Positions 43,678-52,479 of a stretch of 64,000 nucleotides of DNA are shown piece after piece. Both the position numbers and the translations under genes were made by a program. Location of the stretch: assembly GCF_002868735.1 (NCBI RefSeq), contig NZ_CP025611.1, forward strand, positions 1,172,501-1,236,500. Direction: 5' to 3'. Position 1 is the stretch's first letter. Each line of letters begins with the position of its first letter. The stretch is from Niveispirillum cyanobacteriorum (GTDB lineage: Bacteria; Pseudomonadota; Alphaproteobacteria; Azospirillales; Azospirillaceae). Under the pieces are notes generated by a model that was not told where the DNA came from, searched no databases, and saw nothing but the letters and a program-made list of their open reading frames with translations.

Positions 43678-44640
43678 ATGCGGGCATATTTGCTGCTAGC
43701 GCTGCTGGCCTCGGGCCTGGCGGGACCGGTGGGGGCCGGGACGCTGTATGTCTCCAACGAGCGTGACAACAGCCTGACCCTGATCGACACCGATACTTTG
43801 ACGGTCAAATCCACAATCAAGGTCGGCGCCCGCCCGCGCGGCATCACCCTCTCCGCCGATGGCAAGCAGCTTTATATCTGCGCCAGCGACGATGACACGG
43901 TTCAGGTGCTGGACATCGCGACGGGCAAGATCCTGCACAACCTGCCCTCGGGCGATGATCCCGAACAATTCGCGCTGGCCCCCGACGGCACCCATCTGTT
44001 CATCGCGAACGAGGATGACAATGTCGTCACCGTCGTCGATATCCCCACCCGTTCCGTCGCTTACCAGATTGACGTGGGGGTGGAGCCGGAGGGCATGGCC
44101 GTTAGCCCGGATGGCAGATGGGCCGTCAACACGTCCGAAACCACCAACATGCTGCATTGGATCGACACCGCCACCCGGCAGCTGGTGGACAATACCCAGG
44201 TTGATGCCCGCCCCCGCCACGCCGAATTCACAGCTGATGGCAAATCGCTGTGGGTCTCCGCCGAAATCGGCGGCACAGTCAAGGTGATCGACGTCGCCAG
44301 CCGACAGGTGAAACAGACCATTGCCTTCGCCGTGAAGGGCGTGCAGGCCGACAAGGTGCAGCCCGTGGGCATCAAACTGTCAAGGGACGGCAAACTGGCC
44401 TTCATCGCACTCGGCCCCGCCAACCATGTTGCGGTGGCGGACACGGCCACCTATCAGATAAAGGCCTATCTGCTGGTGGGCCGCCGTGTCTGGCACATGG
44501 CGCTGTCACCCGACGGCAAGACTTTGTTCACCACCAACGGCGTCTCCAACGATGTCTCCGTCATCGATGTGGAGGGGCTGAAAGTCGTTAAATCCATTCC
44601 TGTCGGTCGCTACCCCTGGGGTGCCGTGGTGGTGCCATGA
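43678..44640 (+). CDS. PQQ-system YVTN beta-propeller protein
   Basis: 320 residues, signal peptide to about residue 20, then seven repeated blades with TLYVSNERDNSLTLIDTDTL, RGITLSADGKQLYICASDDD, PEGMAVSPDGRWAVNTSETT and MALSPDGKTLFTTNGVSNDV. This is the beta-propeller annotated as associated with PQQ-dependent catabolism. In P. putida and Methylobacterium the related Ped/Lut units are needed for growth on low lanthanide. Its stop overlaps the ABC ATPase start as ATGA. Metal binding is inference. Confidence 0.88.
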   Translation: MRAYLLLALLASGLAGPVGAGTLYVSNERDNSLTLIDTDTLTVKSTIKVGARPRGITLSADGKQLYICASDDDTVQVLDIATGKILHNLPSGDDPEQFALAPDGTHLFIANEDDNVVTVVDIPTRSVAYQIDVGVEPEGMAVSPDGRWAVNTSETTNMLHWIDTATRQLVDNTQVDARPRHAEFTADGKSLWVSAEIGGTVKVIDVASRQVKQTIAFAVKGVQADKVQPVGIKLSRDGKLAFIALGPANHVAVADTATYQIKAYLLVGRRVWHMALSPDGKTLFTTNGVSNDVSVIDVEGLKVVKSIPVGRYPWGAVVVP

Positions 44641-45377
44641 CGGCGGCACTGGCGGTTGATCAACTGGGTTTCAGCTATGGCAAGGGCGGCTTCGCATTGC
44701 GCGGAGTCGCCTTTGCCGTTGAAACGGGCCGCTTTACGGCGCTGCTGGGCGCCAACGGAGCCGGCAAATCCACCCTCATGGGCCTGCTGACCCGATTGTT
44801 CACGCCGGACACGGGCGCCATCCTTATTGGCGGCCATGATCTGCGCCATCGTCCGGGTGCAGCGCTCGCCGCCATGGGTGTCGTGTTTCAGCAGCCGACC
44901 CTGGATCTGGACCTGACCGTGCGCCAGAACCTGACCTACGCCGCTGGCCTGCGCGGCTTGTCGGCCCGGCAGACGGCGCCACGCATCACCGAACTGCTGG
45001 ACCGGTTCGCGCTCTCCGACCGGGCGGGTGACAAGGTGCGGCTGCTGAATGGCGGCCACCGCCGTCGGGTGGAACTGGCCCGTGCCCTACTGCACCGCCC
45101 GCCCCTGCTGATCCTGGATGAACCCACCGTGGGCCTGGACGCCCCCTCGCGCTGCGATCTGGTGGATCATGTACACCGGCTGTGCACCGACGATGGCGTC
45201 GCGGTCCTCTGGGCCACGCATCTGTTTGATGAGGTGCGGGACGGCGACGATGTCGTGCTGCTGCATCGCGGTCAGGTGCGCGCCACCGGCGGCGTCCCCG
45301 ACCTTCTGTCCCGCAGCGGTGCCGGCACGCTGAGGGAAGCGTTCGGGACCTTGACCAGACCGGAGGGAACGCCATGA
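44637..45377 (+). CDS. PQQ-system ABC transporter ATPase
   Basis: 246 residues. Walker A LLGANGAGKSTLMGLL, Q-loop VFQQPTLDLDLT, Walker B LLILDEPTVGLD and switch ATHLFDEV. The signature loop is LNGGHRRRVELARALLHR, where LSGG is replaced by LNGG, a feature of this PQQ-associated subfamily. It energises the permease encoded next, with which it overlaps by four bases. Whether the pump imports or exports is unclear: the permease is of the ABC-2 export type. Confidence 0.88.
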   Translation: MTAALAVDQLGFSYGKGGFALRGVAFAVETGRFTALLGANGAGKSTLMGLLTRLFTPDTGAILIGGHDLRHRPGAALAAMGVVFQQPTLDLDLTVRQNLTYAAGLRGLSARQTAPRITELLDRFALSDRAGDKVRLLNGGHRRRVELARALLHRPPLLILDEPTVGLDAPSRCDLVDHVHRLCTDDGVAVLWATHLFDEVRDGDDVVLLHRGQVRATGGVPDLLSRSGAGTLREAFGTLTRPEGTP

Positions 45378-46180
45378 TGGCTTACCTGCGCGCCCTGAAG
45401 GCCGTCATCTGGCGGGAGATGCTGCGTTTCCTGCATCAACGCGAACGGTTCATCTCCGCCCTCGTCCGCCCGCTGGTCTGGCTATTCATCTTCGCCGCCG
45501 GTTTCCGCGCAGCCCTGGGCATTTCGGTGCAGCCGCCCTACGACACCTACATCACCTATGAGACCTATGTGCTGCCCGGCCTTGCCGCCATGGTCCTGCT
45601 GTTCAACGGCATGCAAAGCAGTCTGTCCATGGTCTATGACCGGGAAATGGGCAGCATGCGCCTGCTGCTGACGGCCCCCCTGCCGCGCGAATTCCTGCTG
45701 ACGGCGAAGCTGTTGGCCGGCGCCGTGGTCGGGCTGGCGCAGGTCGCGGCCTTCCTGGCCATCGCGGCCCTGACCGGGCTGGTGGTACCGGCGATGGGAT
45801 ACCTCACCGTTATCCCGGCCCTGCTGCTGACGGGTCTCATACTGGGGGCAGTGGGGATGCTGCTGTCCAGCACCATCCGGCAGCTGGAGAATTTCGCCGG
45901 CGTGATGAATTTCGTCATCTTCCCCGCCTTCTTCCTGTCATCCGCGCTCTATCCCCTGTGGAAACTGCGGGAGGGCAGCGAATGGCTTTATCTGCTGGCC
46001 CGTTTCAACCCTTTCACCCATGCCGTCGAACTGATCCGCTTCGCGCTTTATGGACAGGTGGATTGGGCGGCGGCGGGATGGGTGGCGGGGGCGACAATGG
46101 TCTTCCTCACCCTTTCCTTCTGGGCCTACAACCCCGCCCGTGGCCTGATGCCGCGCAAGGCCGGGGGTGGCGAGGGCTGA
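45374..46180 (+). CDS. PQQ-system ABC-2-type permease (PedC-like)
   Basis: 268 residues, six membrane helices. LKAVIWREMLRFLHQRERFI at the start, then PLVWLFIFAAGFRAALG, MVLLFNGMQSSLSMVYDREMGSMRLLLTAPLPREFLL and FPAFFLSSALYPLWKLREGSE are typical ABC-2 elements. Members of this family are annotated as PQQ-alcohol-system permeases. Last gene of the three-gene propeller-ATPase-permease unit, followed by hairpins. Confidence 0.88.
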   Translation: MMAYLRALKAVIWREMLRFLHQRERFISALVRPLVWLFIFAAGFRAALGISVQPPYDTYITYETYVLPGLAAMVLLFNGMQSSLSMVYDREMGSMRLLLTAPLPREFLLTAKLLAGAVVGLAQVAAFLAIAALTGLVVPAMGYLTVIPALLLTGLILGAVGMLLSSTIRQLENFAGVMNFVIFPAFFLSSALYPLWKLREGSEWLYLLARFNPFTHAVELIRFALYGQVDWAAAGWVAGATMVFLTLSFWAYNPARGLMPRKAGGGEG

Positions 46181-46194
46181 TCCCCAACACAAAA

Positions 46195-46250
46195 CGGCCA
46201 CCCGGTATTCACCGGGCGGCCGCCAGGAACGGGGGGAGCCGAAGCCCCCC
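46195..46250. terminator. Two hairpins between convergent ABC and porin genes
   Basis: CGGCC-ACCCGGT...ACCGGGC-GGCCG (46195-46222) and GGGGGG-AGCCGAAG-CCCCCC (46231-46250). They fill the 79-base gap and probably end transcription from both sides. Confidence 0.55.
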
Positions 46251-46259
46251 ACGGGAGGA

Positions 46260-47624
46260 TCAGAAGAACAGAATGGCGCCCAGCGCCACCGTGTCAGAGG
46301 TGGCCTTGTTGGGGCCCTGCGCCTCTGCCTTGGTGTTGATATATTCACCTACCAGCGTGACCCAGTCGGTCAGGCCGTAATGGACCGTGCCCACCCAGGA
46401 CTTGTTGGTGTCCAGCAGGGTCGGGTTCACCTCCCCCTTGGCCAGATCCAGATGGCTTTCACCATAGGAGGCGGCCAAGGTCAGCTTGTCGATGACATAG
46501 CTGCCCTGGATATAGAAGCCGTCGCTGTCACGCTTGTTGCCGCGCGCATCGGCGGACAGGATGAACAGGCCCGTGGTCCCGATCCCTTCGCCAGTATAGT
46601 AATAGCCCAGCAGGCTGGCATTCCCGAACCCGACCTTGGCCCCAACATCGTAACCAGTGCCCTTGTAATCCGGCCCGCCGGCAACCGCCGGGTCATGGTC
46701 CTGGGTCAGCAGGCCCGCCCACAGTTTGGTGGTCACGGCACCCGCCTTGCCCTCATACGACGCCTTGGCCTGGAAACCGGGCGTGTCGTTCAGCTCGTTC
46801 TGGCCGGCAGTGGCCAGCGGCTGGAAGATGCCCGCCGACAGCTTGAAGCCGTTCATGTCCGGCGTGGTGTAGGTGATCTGCGGCTGGAAATCGGTATAGA
46901 TGTAGCCCAGCCCGATACGGCCCAGCGAGGTGTTGGACGGGGTGGCATTGCCCGCCGCCGTGCCCACGCCCAGAAGCGTGACATCCGACAGGATGGCATC
47001 CGCCCCGAACAGCCCGATATCCCGGCCGATCTTGATCTCGCCAAAGCCCTTCTTGCCGAAGGTCAGGAAGGTCTGGCGGAAATCAATGCCCGACGTGGAC
47101 AGCGCCGTCGGCGACCCGCCGGAATTGGCACCGCCCGCCCAACTGACACTGTTGATGCCGGGATACATGCCGAAATGGGCGCCCACGTCCCAACCCGCTT
47201 GCTGCGTCGTCACATCGAATTTCAGGAAACCGGGCAGCAGGCCGTTGCGCACCGAGCTGGTGTCATTGCCGCCCACGCTGGCCAGACCGCCGACCACATT
47301 CTTGGTCGCCCCCGGCTTGTCGGCATTGTCACTGACATAGAAGCCGTTGACGGAGCCAGAGATCTGCACATTCACAGTCCCGACCTTGAAGCCCACGCCC
47401 GTATCGGCGGCTTCCAGAACCTTGCCGCTGGCTGCTGCTGGGGCGGCTTTCACCTCCTCCGCACGGCGGGTGGACAGGGCCTGGAATTCCTGTTCTGTCA
47501 GGATGCCCTTGGCCTTCAGCTGTTTCAGCAGCTCATCCGTCGTATCGGCAGACGCCGATCCCACCAGACCCAGGCCCAACGCCAGGCCGCACGCTCCCAC
47601 ACGCAGAACATTGCGCAGACGCAT
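46260..47624 (-). CDS. Outer-membrane porin
   Basis: About 454 residues. Signal peptide (MRLRNVLRVGACGLALGLGLVGSASA), a short coiled segment (DELLKQLKAKGILTEQEFQAL) and a beta-rich body with porin-like strands (VNVQISGSVNGFYVSDNAD, GEIKIGRDIGLFGADAILSD, SLGRIGLGYIYTDFQPQITY) ending in ALGAILFF with the terminal Phe. The pattern fits a trimeric general or alcohol-related porin. Start at 47624 follows GGGAGGGAG. Two motif-A sites upstream suggest it belongs to the alcohol regulon; substrate not known. Confidence 0.82.
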   Translation of the reverse strand: MRLRNVLRVGACGLALGLGLVGSASADTTDELLKQLKAKGILTEQEFQALSTRRAEEVKAAPAAASGKVLEAADTGVGFKVGTVNVQISGSVNGFYVSDNADKPGATKNVVGGLASVGGNDTSSVRNGLLPGFLKFDVTTQQAGWDVGAHFGMYPGINSVSWAGGANSGGSPTALSTSGIDFRQTFLTFGKKGFGEIKIGRDIGLFGADAILSDVTLLGVGTAAGNATPSNTSLGRIGLGYIYTDFQPQITYTTPDMNGFKLSAGIFQPLATAGQNELNDTPGFQAKASYEGKAGAVTTKLWAGLLTQDHDPAVAGGPDYKGTGYDVGAKVGFGNASLLGYYYTGEGIGTTGLFILSADARGNKRDSDGFYIQGSYVIDKLTLAASYGESHLDLAKGEVNPTLLDTNKSWVGTVHYGLTDWVTLVGEYINTKAEAQGPNKATSDTVALGAILFF

Positions 47625-47767
47625 TTCTCCCTCCCACATGATGATTAGACCGCAGTGGCGGACAAGGACTTGGACTTCGCGCCGCGAATATTTCCGGCAC
47701 GTTCAAAAACCCAGTTGATTTGGCGAAGATTTCGCACCGTCACTTTAGGGGGCGGGGGAACAGCCCG

Positions 47768-47836
47768 ATATTGGACGTTGGTTCATTGAACTTTAGGGCC
47801 AGGAAACGGCCCATCCTTCCTTGGTCTAATATGGCC
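47768..47836. promoter_or_regulatory. Divergent promoter with three motif-A sites
   Basis: Toward the porin: CCAACGTCCAATAT (47768-47781) and CCTAAAGTTCAATG (47784-47797). Toward the ABC importer: CCTTGGTCTAATATGGCC (47819-47836), about 60-75 bases before its ATG. The porin sites are about 145-170 bases from its start, so its leader is longer. Confidence 0.6.
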
Positions 47837-47893
47837 GTCCAGGGCGGGGCCGTAGCATAGGGCCAACGACAAGGACTTCCCTGGGAGGAAGCG

Positions 47894-48880
47894 ATGGCCA
47901 TCAATGTCTGCCGCCGGACCTTCCTGGCGGCCGCCGCGTCACTGGCGGTCTTGCCCGCAGGCGCGGCCCCGGCATCGCCGGTGCGCCTGGGCCTGCTGCC
48001 CTTCGGCACAGTGCAATGGGAAATGGCGACGGCCAGTGCCCACGGGCTGGACCGGGCCACCGGTCTATCCCTGTCCGTGCAGGAACTGGCCGGTACGCAG
48101 GCAACGCAGGTGGCCCTGCTGGGTGGCGGCGTCGATATTATCGCGTCTGACTGGCTTTGGGTGGCGCGGCAGCGGGCGGCGGGCATCGACCTGTCCTTCA
48201 TCCCCTATTCCTGCGCCGTTGGAGCCATCATCGTGCCGCCGGGCAGTACCATCCGGACCACCGCCGATCTGGCCGGCAAACGCATCGGCGTGGCCGGCGG
48301 CCCGATGGACAAGGGCTGGCTGCTGCTGCGGGCACAAGCCGCACAGCGCCACGGCATCGATCTGGCAGAGGCGGCCAGCCCCATCTTCGCGGCCCCGCCG
48401 CTTCTGTCGCAGCAGCTTCAATCCGGCCGTCTGGACGCCGTCCTCACCTACTGGCATTACGCAGCCCGGCTGGAAGCGGCGGGAATGCGGCAACTGGCCG
48501 GCGTGGCCGATCTGGCGCGCGACCTGGGCCTGGCGACCGAAGTACCGACCCTGGGCTATGTCTTCCGCGCCGATTGGGCCGCCCGCAACCGGGCCACCCT
48601 GTCCGCTTTCACGACCATGACGCGGCAGGCCAAGGATGTTCTGGCCCGCGATGATGATGCCTGGACCGCCATCCGCCCCCTGCTGGGTGCCGATGACGAC
48701 GCCACCGCCACCCGCCTGCGCGACCGTTTCCGACAGGGTATCCCGCAGCGTTGGACAGAGGCCGAGCGCGCCGATGCCGCCCGCCTATTCGCGCTGCTAG
48801 CAGGTTTGGGAGGCCGGGATCTGGTGGGCGATGCATCGGCCATTCCCGACGGCACCTTCTGGCCGGTTTCGTGGGGGTAA
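47894..48880 (+). CDS. NitT/TauT-type ABC solute-binding protein
   Basis: 328 residues with a leader carrying CRRTFLAAAASLAVLPAGA (twin Arg). The pattern VRLGLLPFGTVQWEMATASAHGLD, QELAGTQATQVALLGGGVDIIASDW, LAGKRIGVAGGPMDKGWLLLRA and VPTLGYVFRADWAARN is that of nitrate/taurine/aliphatic-type binding proteins. Ligand unknown. It is the first gene of a four-gene operon that ends with a TonB receptor, and has motif A upstream. Confidence 0.85.
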   Translation: MAINVCRRTFLAAAASLAVLPAGAAPASPVRLGLLPFGTVQWEMATASAHGLDRATGLSLSVQELAGTQATQVALLGGGVDIIASDWLWVARQRAAGIDLSFIPYSCAVGAIIVPPGSTIRTTADLAGKRIGVAGGPMDKGWLLLRAQAAQRHGIDLAEAASPIFAAPPLLSQQLQSGRLDAVLTYWHYAARLEAAGMRQLAGVADLARDLGLATEVPTLGYVFRADWAARNRATLSAFTTMTRQAKDVLARDDDAWTAIRPLLGADDDATATRLRDRFRQGIPQRWTEAERADAARLFALLAGLGGRDLVGDASAIPDGTFWPVSWG

Positions 48881-49626
48881 GGGGCGTGGCGCGGGCGGGC
48901 CTTTCCATCCTTCTGATCCTGCTGGTCTGGCAGGGGGCGGCATTGGCTGTCGCCGGCCCCACTCTGCCCGGCCCCGCCACCGTCGCGGCGGCGATGCTGC
49001 GGGAAGCGGCATCGGGTCAGCTCTGGCTGCATCTGGGCGTCACCTTGGCCCGTGTCGCCGCTGCCTTCACTCTGGCCCTGTCCATCGGCACCGCCATTGG
49101 CATTGTTATGGGCCGTTCACCGCTGCTGGATGGCGTGCTGGGTCCCTGGCTGACCCTGGCCCTAAACGTCCCGGCCCTAGTGGTGATCGTGCTGTCCTAC
49201 CTTTGGTTCGGATTGACGGAGGCGGCGGCCATCGCCGCCGTGGCCGTGAACAAGGTGCCGAATGTGGTGGTGCAGGTGCGGGCTGGCGCCCGCGCACTGG
49301 ACCCCGCCTTATCGCGCGTGGCGGCCGCCTATCGCTTCACCCGTATGGATCGGCTGCGCCATCTGCTGCTGCCGCACCTGTCGCCCTATCTGTTCGCGGC
49401 GGCGCGCAACGGCCTGTCGCTGGTCTGGAAAATCGTGCTGGTGGTGGAACTGCTGGGGCGCGGCAATGGCGTGGGGTTCAAGATCCATCTGGCCTTTCAG
49501 ATGTTCGACGTCGCCACCCTGCTGGCCTATGCACTGGCCTTCGTCCTTGTGGCGCAGGTGATTGAAATGGCGCTGATGGCACCCCTGGAACGGCGCGCGG
49601 GCCGCTGGCGGGATGCCCATGGCTGA
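48871..49626 (+). CDS. NitT/TauT-type ABC permease
   Basis: About 251 residues from a GTG at 48871 that overlaps the previous stop codon; a second GTG at 48886 is also possible. The permease has five to six helices (LILLVWQGAALAVAGP, LGPWLTLALNVPALVVIVLSYLWFG) and the EAA-like loop KVPNVVVQVRAGARALDPALSRVAAAY. It forms the inner-membrane channel of the importer with the ATPase gene that follows, which it overlaps. Confidence 0.85.
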   Translation: MGVRGVARAGLSILLILLVWQGAALAVAGPTLPGPATVAAAMLREAASGQLWLHLGVTLARVAAAFTLALSIGTAIGIVMGRSPLLDGVLGPWLTLALNVPALVVIVLSYLWFGLTEAAAIAAVAVNKVPNVVVQVRAGARALDPALSRVAAAYRFTRMDRLRHLLLPHLSPYLFAAARNGLSLVWKIVLVVELLGRGNGVGFKIHLAFQMFDVATLLAYALAFVLVAQVIEMALMAPLERRAGRWRDAHG

Positions 49627-50392
49627 ACCGCTGCTGCGCCTGACGGTGGATGAGAAGCGCTTTGCCGGCACGTCCATCCTGGCCGGGTTGGACCTTGATA
49701 TCACCCAAGGTGAAGTCCTGGCCCTGGTGGGGCCCAGCGGTTGTGGCAAAAGTACCGCCCTGATGCTGGCTGCCGGGCTGGACCGGGATTTCGACGGCAC
49801 CTGCACCCCCGCCCCCGGCATCCGCATTGTCCCCCATTTCCAGGAACCCAGCCTGCTGCCCTGGCGCAGCCTGTCCGACAATGTCGACATGGCCCTGCCA
49901 CCGGCGGAGCGTGGGCGCGGGCAGGCACGGCGCTGGTTGGACGCCGTGGAACTGCCGCGCGACAGCCATGGGCAGTTCCCGTCACAGGTCAGCCTGGGCA
50001 TGCAGCGCCGCGCGGCGCTGGCCCGCACCCTGGCCGCCGACGGTGACTTGCTTCTGCTGGATGAACCGCTGGTGTCGCTGGATGCAGCCCTGGCCGACCG
50101 GCTGCGTGTCCTGCTGCTGCGCCGGATGGTGGAACGACAGGGTCTGGCCATGCTGCTGGTCACCCATGACCTGACGGAGGCGGCGACGATGGCCGACACT
50201 ATCCTGGTCCTGGCTGGTCATCCGGCGCGCGTAGTGGCGCGCATCCACCCGCCCGTCCCCCGTGGTCAGCGGCATGGCGAACAGGTGGCCGCGACGATCC
50301 GGCATATCCAGGTGGCCCAATCTTCGACTATATCCCCCGATGAAGCAGCGGCGGCCCCCCATCCGTCCGCGCCGGAAAAGGTTTCAAGATGA
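49619..50392 (+). CDS. NitT/TauT-type ABC ATPase
   Basis: About 257 residues. Walker A LVGPSGCGKSTALMLAAG, Q-loop PHFQEPSLLPWRSL, signature VSLGMQRRAALARTLA (degenerate LSGGQ), Walker B LLLLDEPLVSLD and switch VTHDLTEA. The start at 49619 has GGCGGG six bases upstream; 49613 is an in-frame alternative. The stop overlaps the TonB receptor start (ATGA). Confidence 0.87.
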   Translation: MAEPLLRLTVDEKRFAGTSILAGLDLDITQGEVLALVGPSGCGKSTALMLAAGLDRDFDGTCTPAPGIRIVPHFQEPSLLPWRSLSDNVDMALPPAERGRGQARRWLDAVELPRDSHGQFPSQVSLGMQRRAALARTLAADGDLLLLDEPLVSLDAALADRLRVLLLRRMVERQGLAMLLVTHDLTEAATMADTILVLAGHPARVVARIHPPVPRGQRHGEQVAATIRHIQVAQSSTISPDEAAAAPHPSAPEKVSR

Positions 50393-52479
50393 CGCAGCGT
50401 TCCCTGCCCGCCCGCCTGTCCCGCCCCCTCTGCGCCGCCCTGGCCCTGTTCGCGGGCCTGCCGGCGCTGGCCGCCGATGACAATCAGGTGGCGGAGATTG
50501 TCGTGACGGGCCGGCGCGACGGTGTGCCCGCCTATGAACGCGCCTACGCCCCCACCATCATCGACGCCGCCACCCTGGCCACAGCACCACAGCGGCGGTT
50601 GGACGAGGCGTTGCGCGCCGTCCCCGGCTTCGGCCTGTTCCGGCGGTCGGGATCGCGAACCGCCAACCCCACGGCACAGGGCGTATCGCTGCGCGGTATC
50701 GGCCCCAATGGGGCGGGCCGCACCCTGGTCCTGGTCGATGGCGTGCCGGTGAATGACCCGTTCGGCGGTTGGGTCTACTGGTCGCGTCTGCCCACGTCAT
50801 CGGTGAACAGCGTCGCGCTGACCCGTGGCGGCGGGGCCGGTCCCTGGGGCAATTCGGCACTGGCCGGCACCATCCGCATCGACACGAAACAGCGTGACGG
50901 GCTGGATATGGAACTAGCCGGCGGCAGCGACGGCACGCTGCTGTCGCAGGCGTCGGTGGGCGGCAGTGCCGCTGGCTGGCACATGGGCCTGTCGGGCAGC
51001 GCCTTTCGCACCGATGGCGTGAAGCTGGTGGAACCCACGCGACGCGGCCCCATCGATATCAAGGCCGACAGCGACGCCTATGCCGTGGATGGCGTGTTGT
51101 CCACTCGCGTCGGCAATGTCTCGGCCACCGCCAAACTGTCAGGTTTCAAGGAGAGCCGGGGTAACGGCACGCCTTATACCAACAATGCTACCGACGCAGT
51201 GGAAGGCAGCCTGCGTCTGGTCGGCGATGGGGACACGGTCGATTGGGAGGCCGTGGCCTATTGGCGCGACTGGTCCTTCGCCAGCACCTTTTCTGGCGTG
51301 AACGCCACCCGCACCGCCGAAACTCCGTCGCTTGACCAGTATGACGTGCCGGCCACGGCCAAGGGCGCCATCGTCCAGATCGGCTTTGCCCCCGCCGACG
51401 GGTTCGAGACCGATATCGGTGCCGACCTGCGCGAAACGGATGGCAAGACCAAGGAACGGATGACCTATACCGCCGGTCGCTACACCCGCCTGCGCGATGC
51501 CGGTGGTACGCAGTCGGTGGCGGGGCTGTTCATGGAACAGTCCTGGACCGGCGTGCCGGGCCTGACCGTCTCCGCCGGTGGTCGCCTGGATGCCTGGAAG
51601 AACAGCGACGGCCACCGTCTGGAAAGCGACATCGCCACCGGCGCCATCCTGCGCAATGACCGTTATGCCAAACGCGACGGCACCGTCGCCAATGGCCGCA
51701 CCGGCATCGACTGGCAGGCCGATGACAGCATCGCGCTGCGTGCCGCCGCCTACACCGGCTTCCGCCTGCCCACCTTGAACGAGCTTTACCGCCCCTTCCG
51801 CGTCGGCAATGACATTACGGAGGCGAACCCGGCCCTGGCCCCCGAACGCATGCGCGGGGTGGAGGGGGGCGTGCGCCTGACGCCCGGCAGCGGTGTCACC
51901 TTGAACGCCACCCTGTTCCAGGTCCGCCTGAAGAACGCCGTCGATAATGTCGTGATCCAGACGACGACGGGCACCAATGCCGAATTGGGCGTGTTCGTCC
52001 CGGCGGGCGGCAGTCTGGCGCAGCGCCGCGGCCTGGACCGGGTGAATGTGAAGGGGCTTGAGGCAGACATTGCCTGGCAGGTCAGCGACAGCCTGCGCCT
52101 GTCCGCCGCCTACCTGTTCAGCGACAGCAAAATCACCGATCCAGGGTCGATGACGGCATTGAAAGGCAATCAGTTGGGCCAGTCGCCGCGCCATTCCGGT
52201 ACGGTGGATATCACCTGGAACCCCATCCCGGCCCTGACCCTGCGCACTCAGGTTCGGGCGGCGGGCAAACAGTTCGAGGACAGTCGCAACCTCGGCACAC
52301 TCGACAGCTACGCCGTGGGCGATCTCTATGCCGGCTGGCGTGTCGATGAGATGCTTGAATACTACGCCACGGCAGAGAATATCACCGGTGCCCGCGTCGA
52401 AACCGGACGGCGCAGCGACGGCCTGACCAATGTCGGCCCAGAACAGCAATGGCTGGCGGGGTTGCGGATCAGGTTGTGA
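50389..52479 (+). CDS. TonB-dependent receptor in operon with ABC importer
   Basis: 696 residues. Signal peptide to about residue 27, TonB box-like VAEIVVTGRRDG, plug with LRAVPGFGLFRRSGSRTANP, GVSLRGIGPNGAGRTLVLVDGVPVNDPFGG and GPWGNSALAGTIRI, then a barrel (FRLPTLNELYRPF is the usual conserved strand). It ends in LRIRL. Translational coupling to a binding protein, permease and ATPase makes one complete import route from outer membrane to cytoplasm. Within a lanthanide/PQQ regulon the cargo could be a lanthanophore complex or PQQ itself; this is inference. Confidence 0.88.
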   Translation: MTQRSLPARLSRPLCAALALFAGLPALAADDNQVAEIVVTGRRDGVPAYERAYAPTIIDAATLATAPQRRLDEALRAVPGFGLFRRSGSRTANPTAQGVSLRGIGPNGAGRTLVLVDGVPVNDPFGGWVYWSRLPTSSVNSVALTRGGGAGPWGNSALAGTIRIDTKQRDGLDMELAGGSDGTLLSQASVGGSAAGWHMGLSGSAFRTDGVKLVEPTRRGPIDIKADSDAYAVDGVLSTRVGNVSATAKLSGFKESRGNGTPYTNNATDAVEGSLRLVGDGDTVDWEAVAYWRDWSFASTFSGVNATRTAETPSLDQYDVPATAKGAIVQIGFAPADGFETDIGADLRETDGKTKERMTYTAGRYTRLRDAGGTQSVAGLFMEQSWTGVPGLTVSAGGRLDAWKNSDGHRLESDIATGAILRNDRYAKRDGTVANGRTGIDWQADDSIALRAAAYTGFRLPTLNELYRPFRVGNDITEANPALAPERMRGVEGGVRLTPGSGVTLNATLFQVRLKNAVDNVVIQTTTGTNAELGVFVPAGGSLAQRRGLDRVNVKGLEADIAWQVSDSLRLSAAYLFSDSKITDPGSMTALKGNQLGQSPRHSGTVDITWNPIPALTLRTQVRAAGKQFEDSRNLGTLDSYAVGDLYAGWRVDEMLEYYATAENITGARVETGRRSDGLTNVGPEQQWLAGLRIRL

